Part shown: positions 45,761 to 54,127 of the stretch, piece after piece
How positions within the stretch are numbered: the first letter of the stretch is position 1
Layout of the letters: each line of letters begins with the position of its first letter
Assembly (NCBI GenBank): GCA_963825175.1
Contig: CAWGSA010000004.1
Location: 62,001 to 126,000 of the forward strand
DNA from: DATFTF01 sp963825175
GTDB taxonomy: Bacteria > Acidobacteriota > Thermoanaerobaculia > UBA5066 > Gp7-AA6
Length of the DNA: 64,000 bases
Reading direction: 5' to 3'
Notes under the pieces: model-generated
What the model was told of the DNA's origin: nothing
The model's input: the letters and a program-made list of their open reading frames with translations, nothing else
Database searches by the model: none
Translations under genes and position numbers: made by a program

Positions 45761-47136
45761 CGCCGGCGCTCCAGCCCGAGCCCTGGCGCATCAAGGTCGT
45801 CGAGTCGATCCGTCGCATCCCCCCCGAGGCCCGCGAGGAACGGCTCGCGCGGGCCGGCTACAACGTCTTCGGGATCGCTTCGGAGGACATCTTCATCGAC
45901 CTGCTGACGGACTCCGGCACCTCGGCCATGTCCGACTGGCAGTGGTCCGGCCTGATGCAGGGAGACGAATCCTACGCCGGCGGCCGCAACTACTACCACT
46001 TCGAGGAGACGGTCCGGGAAATCTTCGGGCTGCCGCATGTCATCCCCACGCACCAGGGGCGGGTGGCGGAGAACCTGCTCTTTTCCACGATCCTGAAGCG
46101 CGGCGACGTTGTTCCCAACAACACGCACTTCGACACCACCCGCGCCAACGTGGAGGTCAACGGCGGCGTCGCGCTCGACTTCGTGATCCCCGAGGGGAAG
46201 GAGCCGGCCACGCGGCATCCGTTCAAGGGGAACATGGACCTCGCGCGCCTGGAGCGCTGTCTGGCGGAGAACCGGGGCCGGGTACCGCTGGCCATGCTGA
46301 CGCTGACCAACAACTCCGGCGGGGGCCAGCCGGTGTCCCTGGAGAATGTACGCGCCACGCGAGAAATTTGTGGCCGCTACGGCGTCCCGCTCCTTCTGGA
46401 CGCGTGCCGGTTCGCCGAGAACGCCTGGTTCATCAAGCAGCGCGAGGCCGGCCAGAGCGGCCGCTCGGTCGCCGAGATCGTCCGCGAAGTCTTTTCCCTG
46501 TCCGACGGATGCACGATGAGCGCGAAGAAGGACGGCCTCGCCAACATCGGCGGCTTCCTGGCGCTGCGCAACGAGACGTGGGTCGAGCGGTTGAAGAACA
46601 AGCTCATCCTGATCGAGGGCTTTCCGACGTACGGAGGGTTGGCCGGCCGGGATCTCGAGGCCGTGGCGCGCGGGCTGCGAGAGGTTCTGGACGAGGAGTA
46701 TCTGGCGTTCCGAGTGGGACAGGTGACGGCTTTCGGCGAGGCTCTCGCCGCAGCGGGCGTTCCCGTGGTGCTGCCGATCGGCGGGCATGCCGTCTACATC
46801 GACGGCCGGGCCTTCGCGCCGCACGTGCCTCCCCAACAGTACCCGGCGCAGGGATTGACCGTCGCCCTGTACCGGGAGGGAGGAATCCGCGCCGTGGAGA
46901 TCGGCGCAGTGATGTTCGGCCGTCCGGATCCGCAGCATCCCGGCCGGGAAAAGCTGCCCGATCTCGACCTGGTCCGCCTGGCGGTGCCCCGCCGCGTCTA
47001 CACCAACACGCATCTGGCGTTCGTCGCCGACGTCACGATCCGCCTGCACCGCGAGCCGGCCAAGCTGCGCGGCGTGCGCATCATCCACCAGGCGCCCGTG
47101 CTGCGGCACTTCACCGCGAGGTTCGAGCCAGCGTGA
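45757..47136 (+). CDS. tnaA: Tryptophanase (L-tryptophan indole-lyase)
   Basis: A 459-aa PLP enzyme splitting tryptophan to indole, pyruvate and ammonia. The PLP lysine is in TMSAKKDGLANIGGFL, with DSGTSAMSDWQWSGLMQGDE, IPTHQGRVAENLLFS, TNNSGGGQPVSLEN and DACRFAENAWFI around the active site. The late segment GIRAVEIGAVMFGR matches tryptophanase; tyrosine phenol-lyase has SMERG with a key Arg instead. Indole can act as a signal. There is no tnaC-like leader or tnaB transporter nearby; the ATG overlaps the preceding gene. Confidence 0.88.
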   Translation: MTPALQPEPWRIKVVESIRRIPPEAREERLARAGYNVFGIASEDIFIDLLTDSGTSAMSDWQWSGLMQGDESYAGGRNYYHFEETVREIFGLPHVIPTHQGRVAENLLFSTILKRGDVVPNNTHFDTTRANVEVNGGVALDFVIPEGKEPATRHPFKGNMDLARLERCLAENRGRVPLAMLTLTNNSGGGQPVSLENVRATREICGRYGVPLLLDACRFAENAWFIKQREAGQSGRSVAEIVREVFSLSDGCTMSAKKDGLANIGGFLALRNETWVERLKNKLILIEGFPTYGGLAGRDLEAVARGLREVLDEEYLAFRVGQVTAFGEALAAAGVPVVLPIGGHAVYIDGRAFAPHVPPQQYPAQGLTVALYREGGIRAVEIGAVMFGRPDPQHPGREKLPDLDLVRLAVPRRVYTNTHLAFVADVTIRLHREPAKLRGVRIIHQAPVLRHFTARFEPA

Positions 47137-47224
47137 ACGCCGTGAAACGTGAGGCATGAAGCGTGAAGCGGAGCTCGGGACTCGCCCCGTTCTACGCCTG
47201 ACGCTTCACCCCCTACGCCTTACG
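47131..47224. repeat. Family A heptamer inverted-repeat element, copy 6 (diverged)
   Basis: Left arm 47131-47170 (GCGTGAA, GTGAGGC, GCGTGAAGC) and right arm 47192-47224 (TACGCC, TGACGC, TTCACC, TTACG), with a spacer of about 20 bases. As with accD, the tnaA stop codon TGA is within the first unit. Confidence 0.75.
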
Positions 47225-47265
47225 ATGCCGACCGAGAGCGGCAGGCACGCTACAATCTTGCGCCC

Positions 47266-47973
47266 GTGATCACCGGCTACAACACCGACGTCAAGCACAA
47301 CAACCGTGTCTTCCACATTCAGACGGAAGACAAGGGGGAGTCCACGCCTATTGTGGAGTCCCTGGTGTATGTTGGCGGCGAGATCCTGGCCACCCGCAAA
47401 ACGTCCTACGCCGAGCTCCTGAAGGACGGCCGCGACGACAAGTCCGTCCAGGAGCTGATGGAGCAGCAGCACCGCACGATGATTGCTGCGATCCAGCGTG
47501 GCCGCTTCGACGGACCCAACGGATCGCTGCGAGTGCCGGAAGGAATGAGCGGCTCGGGAGAGGAGCCGGAAGAGGCCTCTCCCGCGTCCGCCCGCGAGCA
47601 GGCCATGGCCGGGGATCGAACGCTCGACCAGGTCATCCTCGATTACCTGGCCTCCGAGCTGACCCACGAGCAGATCGATTGCGCCTTCACGCCCGTTCCG
47701 GATCTGGTCGCGGGCAAGGAAGCGGGATTGAAGATCCGGGCCCAGTCCTCGCTGTCCAAGGCTCCGGTGCCGGGAGCGTCGATCCAGATTCGGATCCTCT
47801 CGACCGTGACCAAGCCGGTGACGGTCTTTCAGGGCAAGACCGCGGCCGACGGATCCTGTCCCATCTCGTTTCTGGTCCCGTCCTTCCAGGAGGGGTCCGC
47901 CGCCGCCGTTATCCGCGTCACGTCTCCCATCGGCTCGACCGAGTACAAATTCCCGGTCAAGAGGAAGTCGTGA
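47266..47973 (+). CDS. Conserved hypothetical protein with central acidic linker
   Basis: A 235-aa soluble protein in two parts. Residues 1-85 have VKHNNRVFHIQTEDKGESTP, ESLVYVGGEILATRKTSY and a helix ending in the QQHRTMIAAIQRG block. An acidic linker (about 90-125) leads to a beta-sandwich-like C-terminal part (about 145-235, KAPVPGASIQIRILSTV, VTVFQGKTAADGSCPISFLV), which looks like a carboxypeptidase-regulatory or Ig-like fold. I recognise no function. GTG start; the stop overlaps the ThiS-like gene, suggesting a functional link. Confidence 0.7.
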   Translation: MITGYNTDVKHNNRVFHIQTEDKGESTPIVESLVYVGGEILATRKTSYAELLKDGRDDKSVQELMEQQHRTMIAAIQRGRFDGPNGSLRVPEGMSGSGEEPEEASPASAREQAMAGDRTLDQVILDYLASELTHEQIDCAFTPVPDLVAGKEAGLKIRAQSSLSKAPVPGASIQIRILSTVTKPVTVFQGKTAADGSCPISFLVPSFQEGSAAAVIRVTSPIGSTEYKFPVKRKS

Positions 47974-48188
47974 GCGCGGAGGCCGAAGTCCGGGTCCGGG
48001 TCAACGGGCGCGAGATGCGCCTGCCCGTCGGCGCGTCGGTCGCCGCACTCCTGGAGAAGCTCTCGGTGGCCAACCCCCGCGTGGCCGTCGAGCGCAATCG
48101 GGAGATCGTGCCCAAGGCAGAGTACGCCGCCACCCTGCTCGGCGAGGGCGACGAGCTGGAAGTCGTCGAGTTCGTGGGAGGCGGCTGA
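47970..48188 (+). CDS. thiS: ThiS-like small ubiquitin-fold sulfur carrier protein
   Basis: A 72-aa protein that ends in the required Gly-Gly (VVEFVGGG). The fold pattern fits ThiS: VRVNGREMRLPVGASVAALLEKL, then PRVAVERNREIVPKAEYAATLL and GDELEVVEFV. ThiS carries sulfur for thiazole formation in thiamine synthesis. No thiG, thiF or thiE gene is near, and no TPP riboswitch is seen, so a different sulfur-carrier role with the coupled upstream gene is possible. The GTG start overlaps the upstream stop. Confidence 0.78.
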   Translation: MSAEAEVRVRVNGREMRLPVGASVAALLEKLSVANPRVAVERNREIVPKAEYAATLLGEGDELEVVEFVGGG

Positions 48189-48245
48189 TCCTCGCCTGCG
48201 CTGCGCTTCGGGATCTGCTCCGCTCCGGCTCCCGCGTCGCGAGTC

Positions 48246-48270
48246 GTTTCGCGAATCCAATTCGCGAAAC
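48246..48270. terminator. Perfect 10-base hairpin after thiS
   Basis: GTTTCGCGAA (48246-48255) pairs fully with TTCGCGAAAC (48261-48270) around the loop TCCAA. There is no T-run, so it could be a terminator, an RNA end-protection hairpin or part of a mobile repeat. It lies 58 bases after the thiS stop. Confidence 0.45.
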
Positions 48271-48308
48271 TTGGTCGCGCCGCGAGGGGCACCCGGGGCC
48301 CAGCCCCG

Positions 48309-48470
48309 GTCCGCGGCGCGCGAAGCTCCTGAAGTAACCGAAGGAGGACGTCGCGCCGCGGGGAGCCGGAGCGGAGGCAAAGGGTCAGGCCGGCGGTCGA
48401 GCCCGCATCCGGGCGAGCCGACGGCCGGTGCGCCGCAGGCGCAGACCCTTTCCCGCAGCGGAGGCGACGG
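48309..48470 (+). repeat. Family B GC-rich interspersed repeat, copy 2
   Basis: Reading along the + strand: GGTCCGCGGCGCGCGAAG, CTCCTGAAG, GAAGGAGG, CGCGCCGCGGGGAGCC, then CCGGTGCGCC, GGCGCAG and GCAGCGGAGGCGACGG. The same order appears on the opposite strand at 51090-51244, so the two copies flank the kinase/propeller gene as inverted repeats. Confidence 0.65.
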
Positions 48471-48492
48471 TTACAATCCCCGCCTTGATCCC

Positions 48493-51087
48493 ATGACACT
48501 CGCGACGGGAGCCCGGCTCGGGCCGTACGAAATCGTTGCGCCCCTCGGAGCGGGCGGGATGGGAGAGGTGTACCGGGCGCGGGACTCGCGCCTCCGGCGC
48601 GATGTCGCGGTCAAGGTTCTGTCGGGGGAGTATTCGGCCGATCCCGAGCGGCGCAAGCGATTCGAGCAGGAGGCCCGAGCGGCTTCCGCCTTGAACCATC
48701 ACAACATCGTCACGATCCACGACATCGGGTCGTCCGACTCGGTCATCTACGTCGCCATGGAGTTCGTCGACGGCCGAACACTGAGAGAACTGCTGAACGA
48801 AAGTCCTCTGGCGACCAAGAGACTGCTCGACCTCGCCTTCCAGGTCGCCGACGGCCTGGCCAAGGCCCACGCGGCGGGAATCGTTCACCGGGACCTGAAG
48901 CCCGAGAACGTGATGATCTCCAAGGACGGGGTCGTCAAGATCCTGGACTTCGGCCTGGCCAAGCTGCTGGCGCCGGAAGGCGGGGAAAGCGGCGAGAGCG
49001 CGACCGAGATCCAGGAGACGCGCCCTGGAACGGTGCTCGGCACCGTGGGCTACATGTCACCGGAGCAGGCCAGCGGCAAGTCGGTCGACTTTCGCTCGGA
49101 TCAGTTCTCACTGGGGTCGATCCTCTACGAGATGGCGACCGGCGCGCGGGCGTTTCAGCGGGGCACGACGGCCGAGACGCTGACCGCCATCATCCGCGAG
49201 GAGGCCGAACCCGTCGCGCGGCTCCGCCCCGGCGTTCCGGCGCCCTTTCGATGGATCATCGAGCGCTGCCTGGCCAAGGACCCGGACGACAGGTACGCCT
49301 CGACCCGCGATCTGGCCAACGACGTGCGCAGCGTCCGCGAGCACCTCTCCGAGACCTCCCTGGAAGCCAGGGTCGGGGTGGCGGGACCGGCGCCGCCGCG
49401 GCGGCGCGCCGCCGTTCGTATCGCGCTCGCGGCCGTCGCCCTCCTCGCGGCGTTCGCCGTCGGGAGCCTGGTGGAGAGGCGTTTCGCACGCTCGTCGCCC
49501 CCCTCGTACCAGCAGATCACCTTCGGCAGCGGCACCATCCGCGCGGCCCGTTTCGCGCCGGATGGTCAGACGATCGTTTACAGCGCGGCGTGGGACGGGA
49601 GCCCGCTGAGGCTCTTCCTGAAGCACCCGTCGAGTCCCGACTCACTGCCGCTGGAGCTGCCCAGCGCGAACCTGCTCGGGATCTCGCCGTCCGGCGAGAT
49701 GGCGATCGCGATCGGCTGCCGTTCGACGCATCCGGGCGTGTGCAGCGGAACGCTGGCCAGAGCGGCGTTGACCGGCGGCTCGCCGCGCGACGTGGCCGAC
49801 GGGATCCAGGACACCGACTGGGGACCGGATGGGTCGAGCCAGCTCGTGGTGCGCGACGTGGGAGGCAAGGCGCGCATCGAGTTCCCCATGGGCAAGGTCC
49901 TCTACGAGACCGCCGGCCACGTCAGCTATGCGCGGCTCTCCCCCAAGGGAGACCGGATCGCATTTCTCGATCATCCGTTTCCGCTGGACGACGCCGGAAC
50001 GGTCGCGGTGATCGATCTGGCTGGCAAGAAGACGACCCTGACGGGTCAGTGGGCGAGCGAGCACGGCCTGGCGTGGGCCCCCTCGGGAGGAGAGATCTGG
50101 TTTACGGCGACCGAAGCCGGGGCGAACCGGTCCCTCTACGCGGTGACGCTCTCGGGCCGCCTGCGCGTGGTCACCCGCGTGCCGGGAGGATTGAAGCTCC
50201 ACGACATCGCTTCGAGCGGCCGCGTGCTCCTCACCCGGGAGAGCCCGCGCGTCGGAATCCGCGGCATGCTCGCGGGCGACACGCGCGAGCGCGACATGTC
50301 CTTCCTCGACTACTCCTTCGCCGCGGACATATCGTCGGACGCCGGAACGCTTCTTTTCGACGAGGAAGGGGAGGCCGGCGGGGCCAACTACACGATCTAT
50401 CTCCGCAAGGCCGACAATTCGCCGGTCGTCCGCCTGGGGGAGGGCAACGCCCTGGCGCTCTCGCCCGACCAGAAGTGGGCGCTCTCGATGAAGCCGTCCT
50501 CCGGAACCCTTTTCATCCTCCTTCCGACCGGCACGGGGGATGCCCGCCGGCTCAATCTCGAAGGCATGACCACCGAGCAGGCCGCGGCGTGGCTTCCGGA
50601 CAGCCGCCGTATCCTCTTCGCCGCCGGGGAGCCCGGCCATGGGCTGAAGCTCTGGGTCCTGTCGATCGACGGGGGCAAGCCCCGCGCGGTGACGCCCGAG
50701 GGAATCAGCGCGGCCCTGCCCGGCTTCGCCCTGACCCCGGATGGGAAGGGCGTCGCCACGATCGGTCCGGAGCACAGCGTCGTGATCTATCCGATCGATG
50801 GCGGGGCTGCGCGGCCGGTGCCCGGTGTCGAGGCCGGCGAGTTTCCTCTGCGTTTCACGCCCGACGGCCGCTCCCTCTACGTCTGGAAGCGCGGCGATGT
50901 GCCGGCTCGCGTTTCGCGCGTCGACGTCGAGTCCGGCCGGCGCGAAGTGTGGCGCGACCTGCTGCCGGCCGACCCCGCGGGTGTGGAACGGATCTCCAAC
51001 GTCGTCGTGACCCCGGACGGCAAGGGATACGCGTACTGCTACGCGCGGCTGCTGTCGGACCTGTTCGTCGTCGAGGGATTGAAATAG
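48493..51087 (+). CDS. Ser/Thr protein kinase with C-terminal beta-propeller
   Basis: An 864-aa protein. The kinase domain (about 10-275) has the Gly loop APLGAGGMGEVYRARD, the Lys in VAVKVL, catalytic HRDLKPENVM, DFGLAKLL and GTVGYMSPEQ. One membrane span follows (about 307-328, IALAAVALLAAFAVGSLV). The rest (about 340-864) is a TolB/WD40-like propeller with repeats such as ARFAPDGQTIVYSA, LAWAPSGGEIWFTA and PLRFTPDGRSLYVW. The topology puts the kinase inside and the propeller in the periplasm, a form common in acidobacteria. The ATG at 48493 starts right at the kinase domain. Confidence 0.92.
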   Translation: MTLATGARLGPYEIVAPLGAGGMGEVYRARDSRLRRDVAVKVLSGEYSADPERRKRFEQEARAASALNHHNIVTIHDIGSSDSVIYVAMEFVDGRTLRELLNESPLATKRLLDLAFQVADGLAKAHAAGIVHRDLKPENVMISKDGVVKILDFGLAKLLAPEGGESGESATEIQETRPGTVLGTVGYMSPEQASGKSVDFRSDQFSLGSILYEMATGARAFQRGTTAETLTAIIREEAEPVARLRPGVPAPFRWIIERCLAKDPDDRYASTRDLANDVRSVREHLSETSLEARVGVAGPAPPRRRAAVRIALAAVALLAAFAVGSLVERRFARSSPPSYQQITFGSGTIRAARFAPDGQTIVYSAAWDGSPLRLFLKHPSSPDSLPLELPSANLLGISPSGEMAIAIGCRSTHPGVCSGTLARAALTGGSPRDVADGIQDTDWGPDGSSQLVVRDVGGKARIEFPMGKVLYETAGHVSYARLSPKGDRIAFLDHPFPLDDAGTVAVIDLAGKKTTLTGQWASEHGLAWAPSGGEIWFTATEAGANRSLYAVTLSGRLRVVTRVPGGLKLHDIASSGRVLLTRESPRVGIRGMLAGDTRERDMSFLDYSFAADISSDAGTLLFDEEGEAGGANYTIYLRKADNSPVVRLGEGNALALSPDQKWALSMKPSSGTLFILLPTGTGDARRLNLEGMTTEQAAAWLPDSRRILFAAGEPGHGLKLWVLSIDGGKPRAVTPEGISAALPGFALTPDGKGVATIGPEHSVVIYPIDGGAARPVPGVEAGEFPLRFTPDGRSLYVWKRGDVPARVSRVDVESGRREVWRDLLPADPAGVERISNVVVTPDGKGYAYCYARLLSDLFVVEGLK

Positions 51088-51089
51088 AG

Positions 51090-51244
51090 CCGTCGCCTCC
51101 GCTTTTCCGGACCTGGCTTCGCCACCGGCGTCCGGTTCAGCCAGAGGCCCTCGACCGGACGCCTGGTCTGTCGCTGCGCTTCGGCTCCCGCGGCGCGCGC
51201 CTCCTTCTTCGCTTCCGCTCAGGAGACTTCGCGCGCCGCGAACC
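51090..51244 (-). repeat. Family B GC-rich interspersed repeat, copy 3 (inverted)
   Basis: Read on the minus strand it repeats the order GGTTCGCGGCGCGCGAAGTC, CTCCTGA, GAAGGAGG, CGCGCCGCGGGAGCC and GCGGAGGCGACGG seen at 48309-48470. It begins 3 bases after the kinase stop codon, as copy 1 begins right after the lpxC stop. Confidence 0.65.
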
Positions 51245-51256
51245 AGGGCCAGGAAC

Positions 51257-51280
51257 GGCCTTACGCCTCACACCTGACGC
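51257..51280. repeat. Family A heptamer half-element
   Basis: Only the right-arm type is present (CTTACGCC, TCACACC, TGACGC), 68 bases before the tRNA gene. No matching left arm was found nearby, so this is a half copy or remnant. Confidence 0.5.
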
Positions 51281-51348
51281 GCGGGCGAAGCCCCGCGCCG
51301 ATCACGTTGCGATTCCCCACCCGATTCGCTATCCTCCGCCTCCCGAGT

Positions 51349-51424
51349 GGGCCGTTAGCTCAATTGGTAGAGCAAGAGACTCTTAATCTCTAGGTTGTAG
51401 GTTCGAGTCCTACACGGCTCACCA
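51349..51424 (+). tRNA. tRNA-Lys(CUU), CCA end encoded
   Basis: A 76-base cloverleaf: acceptor GGGCCGT pairing with ACGGCTC (one G-T pair), D-arm GCTC/GAGC, anticodon stem AGAGA/TCTCT around the loop CTCTTAA (anticodon CTT, lysine codon AAG), T-arm GTAGG/CCTAC with loop TTCGAGT, discriminator A and an encoded CCA. All stems pair well, so it looks functional. Confidence 0.97.
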
Positions 51425-52128
51425 CCTGCTCCAGTTCCTCAAGGGTCGCTCGCCGAGCGTGGTGAAAGGGTCGGCCGAGTTCAGATCTATGTAAGCCCTG
51501 CCTGCGCGCCTGACGGTTGGCGGCTCAGCGGCGCGATCACGCTGCCGCCCTCCCCAAGTCGGATTCCATCACGAATCCTACGCCTCGCCGCGAGGCTCCT
51601 GGCTACCGCTCGTCAACGAAACGGAAGCAATTCGATCAAACGGCTGCAGGGGTCCACGGATGACATCTTAGCGATCTGGTTTGAGTAGAACTCGGTTACC
51701 CAAAGATGACCCTCGGGTCCGGGGGGTCCAGACGAAATACCGATCGGACCAGCCAGCGGGGATCACGGTCGGACCAGATGCTGCCCTGTGGTTTACGGGA
51801 TCGGGCGGTTGGATCGGACGTATCACGACCGACGGTCCTCTTTGCTCGGGATTTCATCGCGCTTCGAATCGTATGCCTCGCGGCGCGGCCAGGAGGTCAC
51901 TTCGCCAGCTTCTTCGCCTCCGCCATCGCCGCCGACCAACCCTTCGATTTGAAGAAAGCCTTGACGCTCGCTCGATCCTGGGTCGCTGAGACGACGCATC
52001 CGCGCCGGGCTGCGGGTTCGACCGCTTCGCGTGGGCTCAGGCGCCGGCTGTATCAGACTGACGGACCCGGGCATTGACTCGGCGAGCACTTGCTGAATAG
52101 AGTAAGGGTCAAGTCGAGGAGGAAAATA
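51425..52128. other. Gene-poor stretch after tRNA-Lys with coding relics
   Basis: About 700 bases without an intact gene. From 51425 to about 51700 I see nothing. A fragment like virginiamycin B lyase lies at 51753-51836 on the + strand, and a gene-like C-terminal fragment (FFKSKGWSAAMAEAKKLAK then stop) lies on the minus strand ending at 51897. A good ribosome binding site at 52116-52122 serves the next gene. Confidence 0.6.
51753..51836 (+). pseudogene. Fragment of a virginiamycin B lyase-like beta-propeller gene
   Basis: One frame reads PAGITVGPDAALWFTGSGG followed by WIGRITTDG, closely like one blade of Vgb-type propellers (GITxGPDGALWFTE..IGRIT). Only this blade of about 28 residues is recognisable; the flanking sequence shows no further repeats, so it is a remnant rather than a working gene. 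Confidence 0.5.
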
Positions 52129-53097
52129 ATGCGATTCACCGGAACCTTGGGAGTTTGTCTATTCGCGGTCGGAATCTGCGTCTCGGCCCAGGAATCCCGA
52201 ACGGCCGTGCAAGAGCCTGGTCCGCCCCGGGCGTTCCAGCAGAACTCCGTGTCTGCCGTCTCCCCCGCGCTACGTTTCCACAGCGTGACCCCCTGCCGCC
52301 AGTACGACTCCCGAACGACAACGCCGCTAGCTAGCGGGACTACACGCAACGTCACCCTGACGGGCGCGCCGTGCGGCATTCCGGCGACCGCGCAGGCGGT
52401 CTCCGTGAACATCGCTGTCTTCTCCATTACAGGCGCGACGGGCAACGGCGTCTTCACGGTCGGGATTCCTTTGGGAAGCTCGATCGCCTTCATCAACTAC
52501 CCGCCCGCTCAAGGCCAGATCGACAATTCGGGAGCCGTTCCCGTCGACGCAAGCGGCAACATCGCGGTTTCCGTCAATCAGGGAGGCGGCACCGTGCAGT
52601 TCGTCCTCGACGTGAACGGCTATTACGGCCTCGGAGCCGACGGGCCCTGCTACGACACCGCCAATCGCTTCGTGGACTGCGGCAACGGCACGGTGACGGA
52701 CACGGTCACGGGTCTGATCTGGCTGAAGCAAGCAAACTGTTTCTCCTCGCTGGCCTACACAGACGCAAACATGGCTGCGGCGGGGCTGCAAAGCGGCCAG
52801 TGCGGTCTCTCGGATGGATCGTCCGCGGGAACCTGGCGGTTGCCGACACTGGCAGAGTGGCAGGCGATCTCGACCGCAAGTTGCGCCAGTCCGTCCCTCC
52901 CCGACGCGCCCGGCACGGGATGCTACGCGACAGGAACACAATGGGCGACCAACGTGCAGTCGGACTTTAACTGGGCGTCGACGTCGGCCGCGAGCGACAA
53001 CCACTTCGCGATGACTGCGCTTCTGACCAACGGCACTTTCCCAAGTTTTGCGAAGGGCGCCTCGTGGTTCGTGTGGCCGGTTCGCAGCGTCCAGTAA
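52129..53097 (+). CDS. Secreted protein with a VTPCRQYDSR-type N-terminal domain and a DUF1566 C-terminal domain
   Basis: A 322-aa exported protein. Residues 1-22 are a signal peptide (MRFTGTLGVCLFAVGICVSA). Residues about 50-165 carry the repeat-like domain starting RFHSVTPCRQYDSR and ending VQFVLDVNGYYG, widespread in secreted bacterial proteins. Residues about 170-322 are DUF1566/Lcl-like (RFVDCGNGTVTDTVTGLIWL, GTWRLPTLAEWQAI, ending WFVWPVRS), a C-type-lectin-like fold. The ATG follows GAGGAGG at 6 bases. It has no sorting tag. Codon use is a little less GC-biased than in neighbours, and the gene lies in a patch of relics. Confidence 0.82.
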   Translation: MRFTGTLGVCLFAVGICVSAQESRTAVQEPGPPRAFQQNSVSAVSPALRFHSVTPCRQYDSRTTTPLASGTTRNVTLTGAPCGIPATAQAVSVNIAVFSITGATGNGVFTVGIPLGSSIAFINYPPAQGQIDNSGAVPVDASGNIAVSVNQGGGTVQFVLDVNGYYGLGADGPCYDTANRFVDCGNGTVTDTVTGLIWLKQANCFSSLAYTDANMAAAGLQSGQCGLSDGSSAGTWRLPTLAEWQAISTASCASPSLPDAPGTGCYATGTQWATNVQSDFNWASTSAASDNHFAMTALLTNGTFPSFAKGASWFVWPVRSVQ

Positions 53098-53438
53098 GAC
53101 CGCCCGTGAGAACTTGCGATCCCGCGCCGAGGAGGCGGCGAAGTCTGTTTCGGGCCGGGTCCAATGGCATGGTCGGGAGACCCGAGGGAGAGTGACCGAT
53201 CGAGCAAGGCCCAACCACTTTCGGCTCAGCGGCAGGCGCAAGGGGGGCGCTGGTCTGGTCGCCGGGGCGTAGCTCTACGTCGCGTTCGTCCTGCTGGCAC
53301 TTCGCCAAATGGGCCCGTTCATCTCCACCAATACTTCCTGGCTGACTCGTTGCTTGGCTCGACATCGACTCGATCACCCGGAGTGATCGAACCGTCGACC
53401 TCCGGGCTACGGGGTCTCTGAGGGGTAGGAGCGGGCCT
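53098..53438. other. Gene-free stretch
   Basis: A 341-base gap between two convergent genes. The open frames here are short and show no recognisable domain or ribosome binding site. I see no clear repeat or terminator. Confidence 0.55.
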
Positions 53439-53825
53439 TTACGGCGATGAGGGGTGTCCCGCCAGCCAGACCTCCGCCTCATCCAACCGACGAAAGATCT
53501 TCAACGCTCGAAAGGCCTTGGCGGCGTGAACCCCGAATTCCGCTGCCACCGCGAAAACAGCGTCTGAACTCACGACGATGGCGCAGTCGCCAAAACGGAC
53601 CCTGTCGCGAATGCGTCCGATTTCCTTACCAACCGCTCTGAGCTGGTCGCTCGATGGCAGCGAGGTCGTCGTGCTCAGGTCGAGCACAACATCCAACTGT
53701 TTCGAGCAGTCAGGGTCGTGCTCGAGCTGCCGGAAATGATCGATCACCTCGGATAAGACGACGTATCCGGTACACCGCGTGCGAATGACTCGCTGAATCC
53801 TTTCGATCTCATAGCGGATGGGCAT
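53439..53825 (-). CDS. SpoIIAA/STAS-like small protein
   Basis: A 128-aa soluble protein: MPIRYEIERIQRVIRTRCTG, then a helix VVLSEVIDHFRQLEHDPDC, the strand QLDVVLDLSTTTSL, and RDRVRFGDCAIVVSSDAVFA with a late FRRLDEAEVWLAG. The alternating strand-helix order and the final DEAEVWL resemble SpoIIAA-like (STAS) proteins of unknown role. The ATG at 53825 follows a strong AGGAGGAG, which decides this start over an upstream one. No partner gene is adjacent. Confidence 0.72.
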   Translation of the reverse strand: MPIRYEIERIQRVIRTRCTGYVVLSEVIDHFRQLEHDPDCSKQLDVVLDLSTTTSLPSSDQLRAVGKEIGRIRDRVRFGDCAIVVSSDAVFAVAAEFGVHAAKAFRALKIFRRLDEAEVWLAGHPSSP

Positions 53826-54127
53826 TCCTCTCCTCCTGGCTCGCGTTTCGTGAAGGCCGTGTCGGGTCGCCCGAACGCACTTGGCATCCAGGCGAGTTGG
53901 CGCCGGGATGATAGGCGAGACTGCGTCGCGCTGCAAACGCGCTGGCATCTTTCAGAAGCCTCGCTCGCGACAGAACGAGGACGCCGATGAGACTCCCGTG
54001 ACCACGTCTCAGTCTGATGATCTGAGCGCGATGGCCGGAGATCCCGCGCCGTCCCAAGTTCAGGTTCCCGTGGGCTCCCCCCGCGAACCTGCCGCACCGC
54101 CCCCTCCTTGGAGTGACCGAGACGGGG
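53826..54127. other. Gene-free stretch
   Basis: A 302-base gap upstream of the STAS-like gene and downstream of the response regulator gene. It must hold the promoter of the STAS-like gene, but I cannot pick out clear -35/-10 elements. Confidence 0.5.

Larger units (their letters stand above)
48189..48492. other. Gene-free stretch between thiS and the kinase/propeller gene
   Basis: A 304-base GC-rich region. It contains a perfect 10-base hairpin (48246-48270), a 7-base hairpin CCGGGGC/GCCCCGG (48293-48309) and one copy of the family B repeat (48309-48470). I see no convincing coding frame. Confidence 0.7.

Noticed and set aside
45757..47136. Tyrosine phenol-lyase as an alternative call for tnaA
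   Set aside because: The segment GIRAVEIGAVMFGR matches tryptophanase; the phenol-lyase version with SMERG and its key Arg is absent.
51349..51424. tRNA-Lys as an active integration site
   Set aside because: No direct repeat of the tRNA 3' end and no integrase gene was seen in the window.
51897..52040. Minus-strand frame ending FFKSKGWSAAMAEAKKLAK
   Set aside because: It looks coding-like but is open for only about 50 codons, has no start with a ribosome binding site and no family I can name, so it is described only as a relic within the gap.
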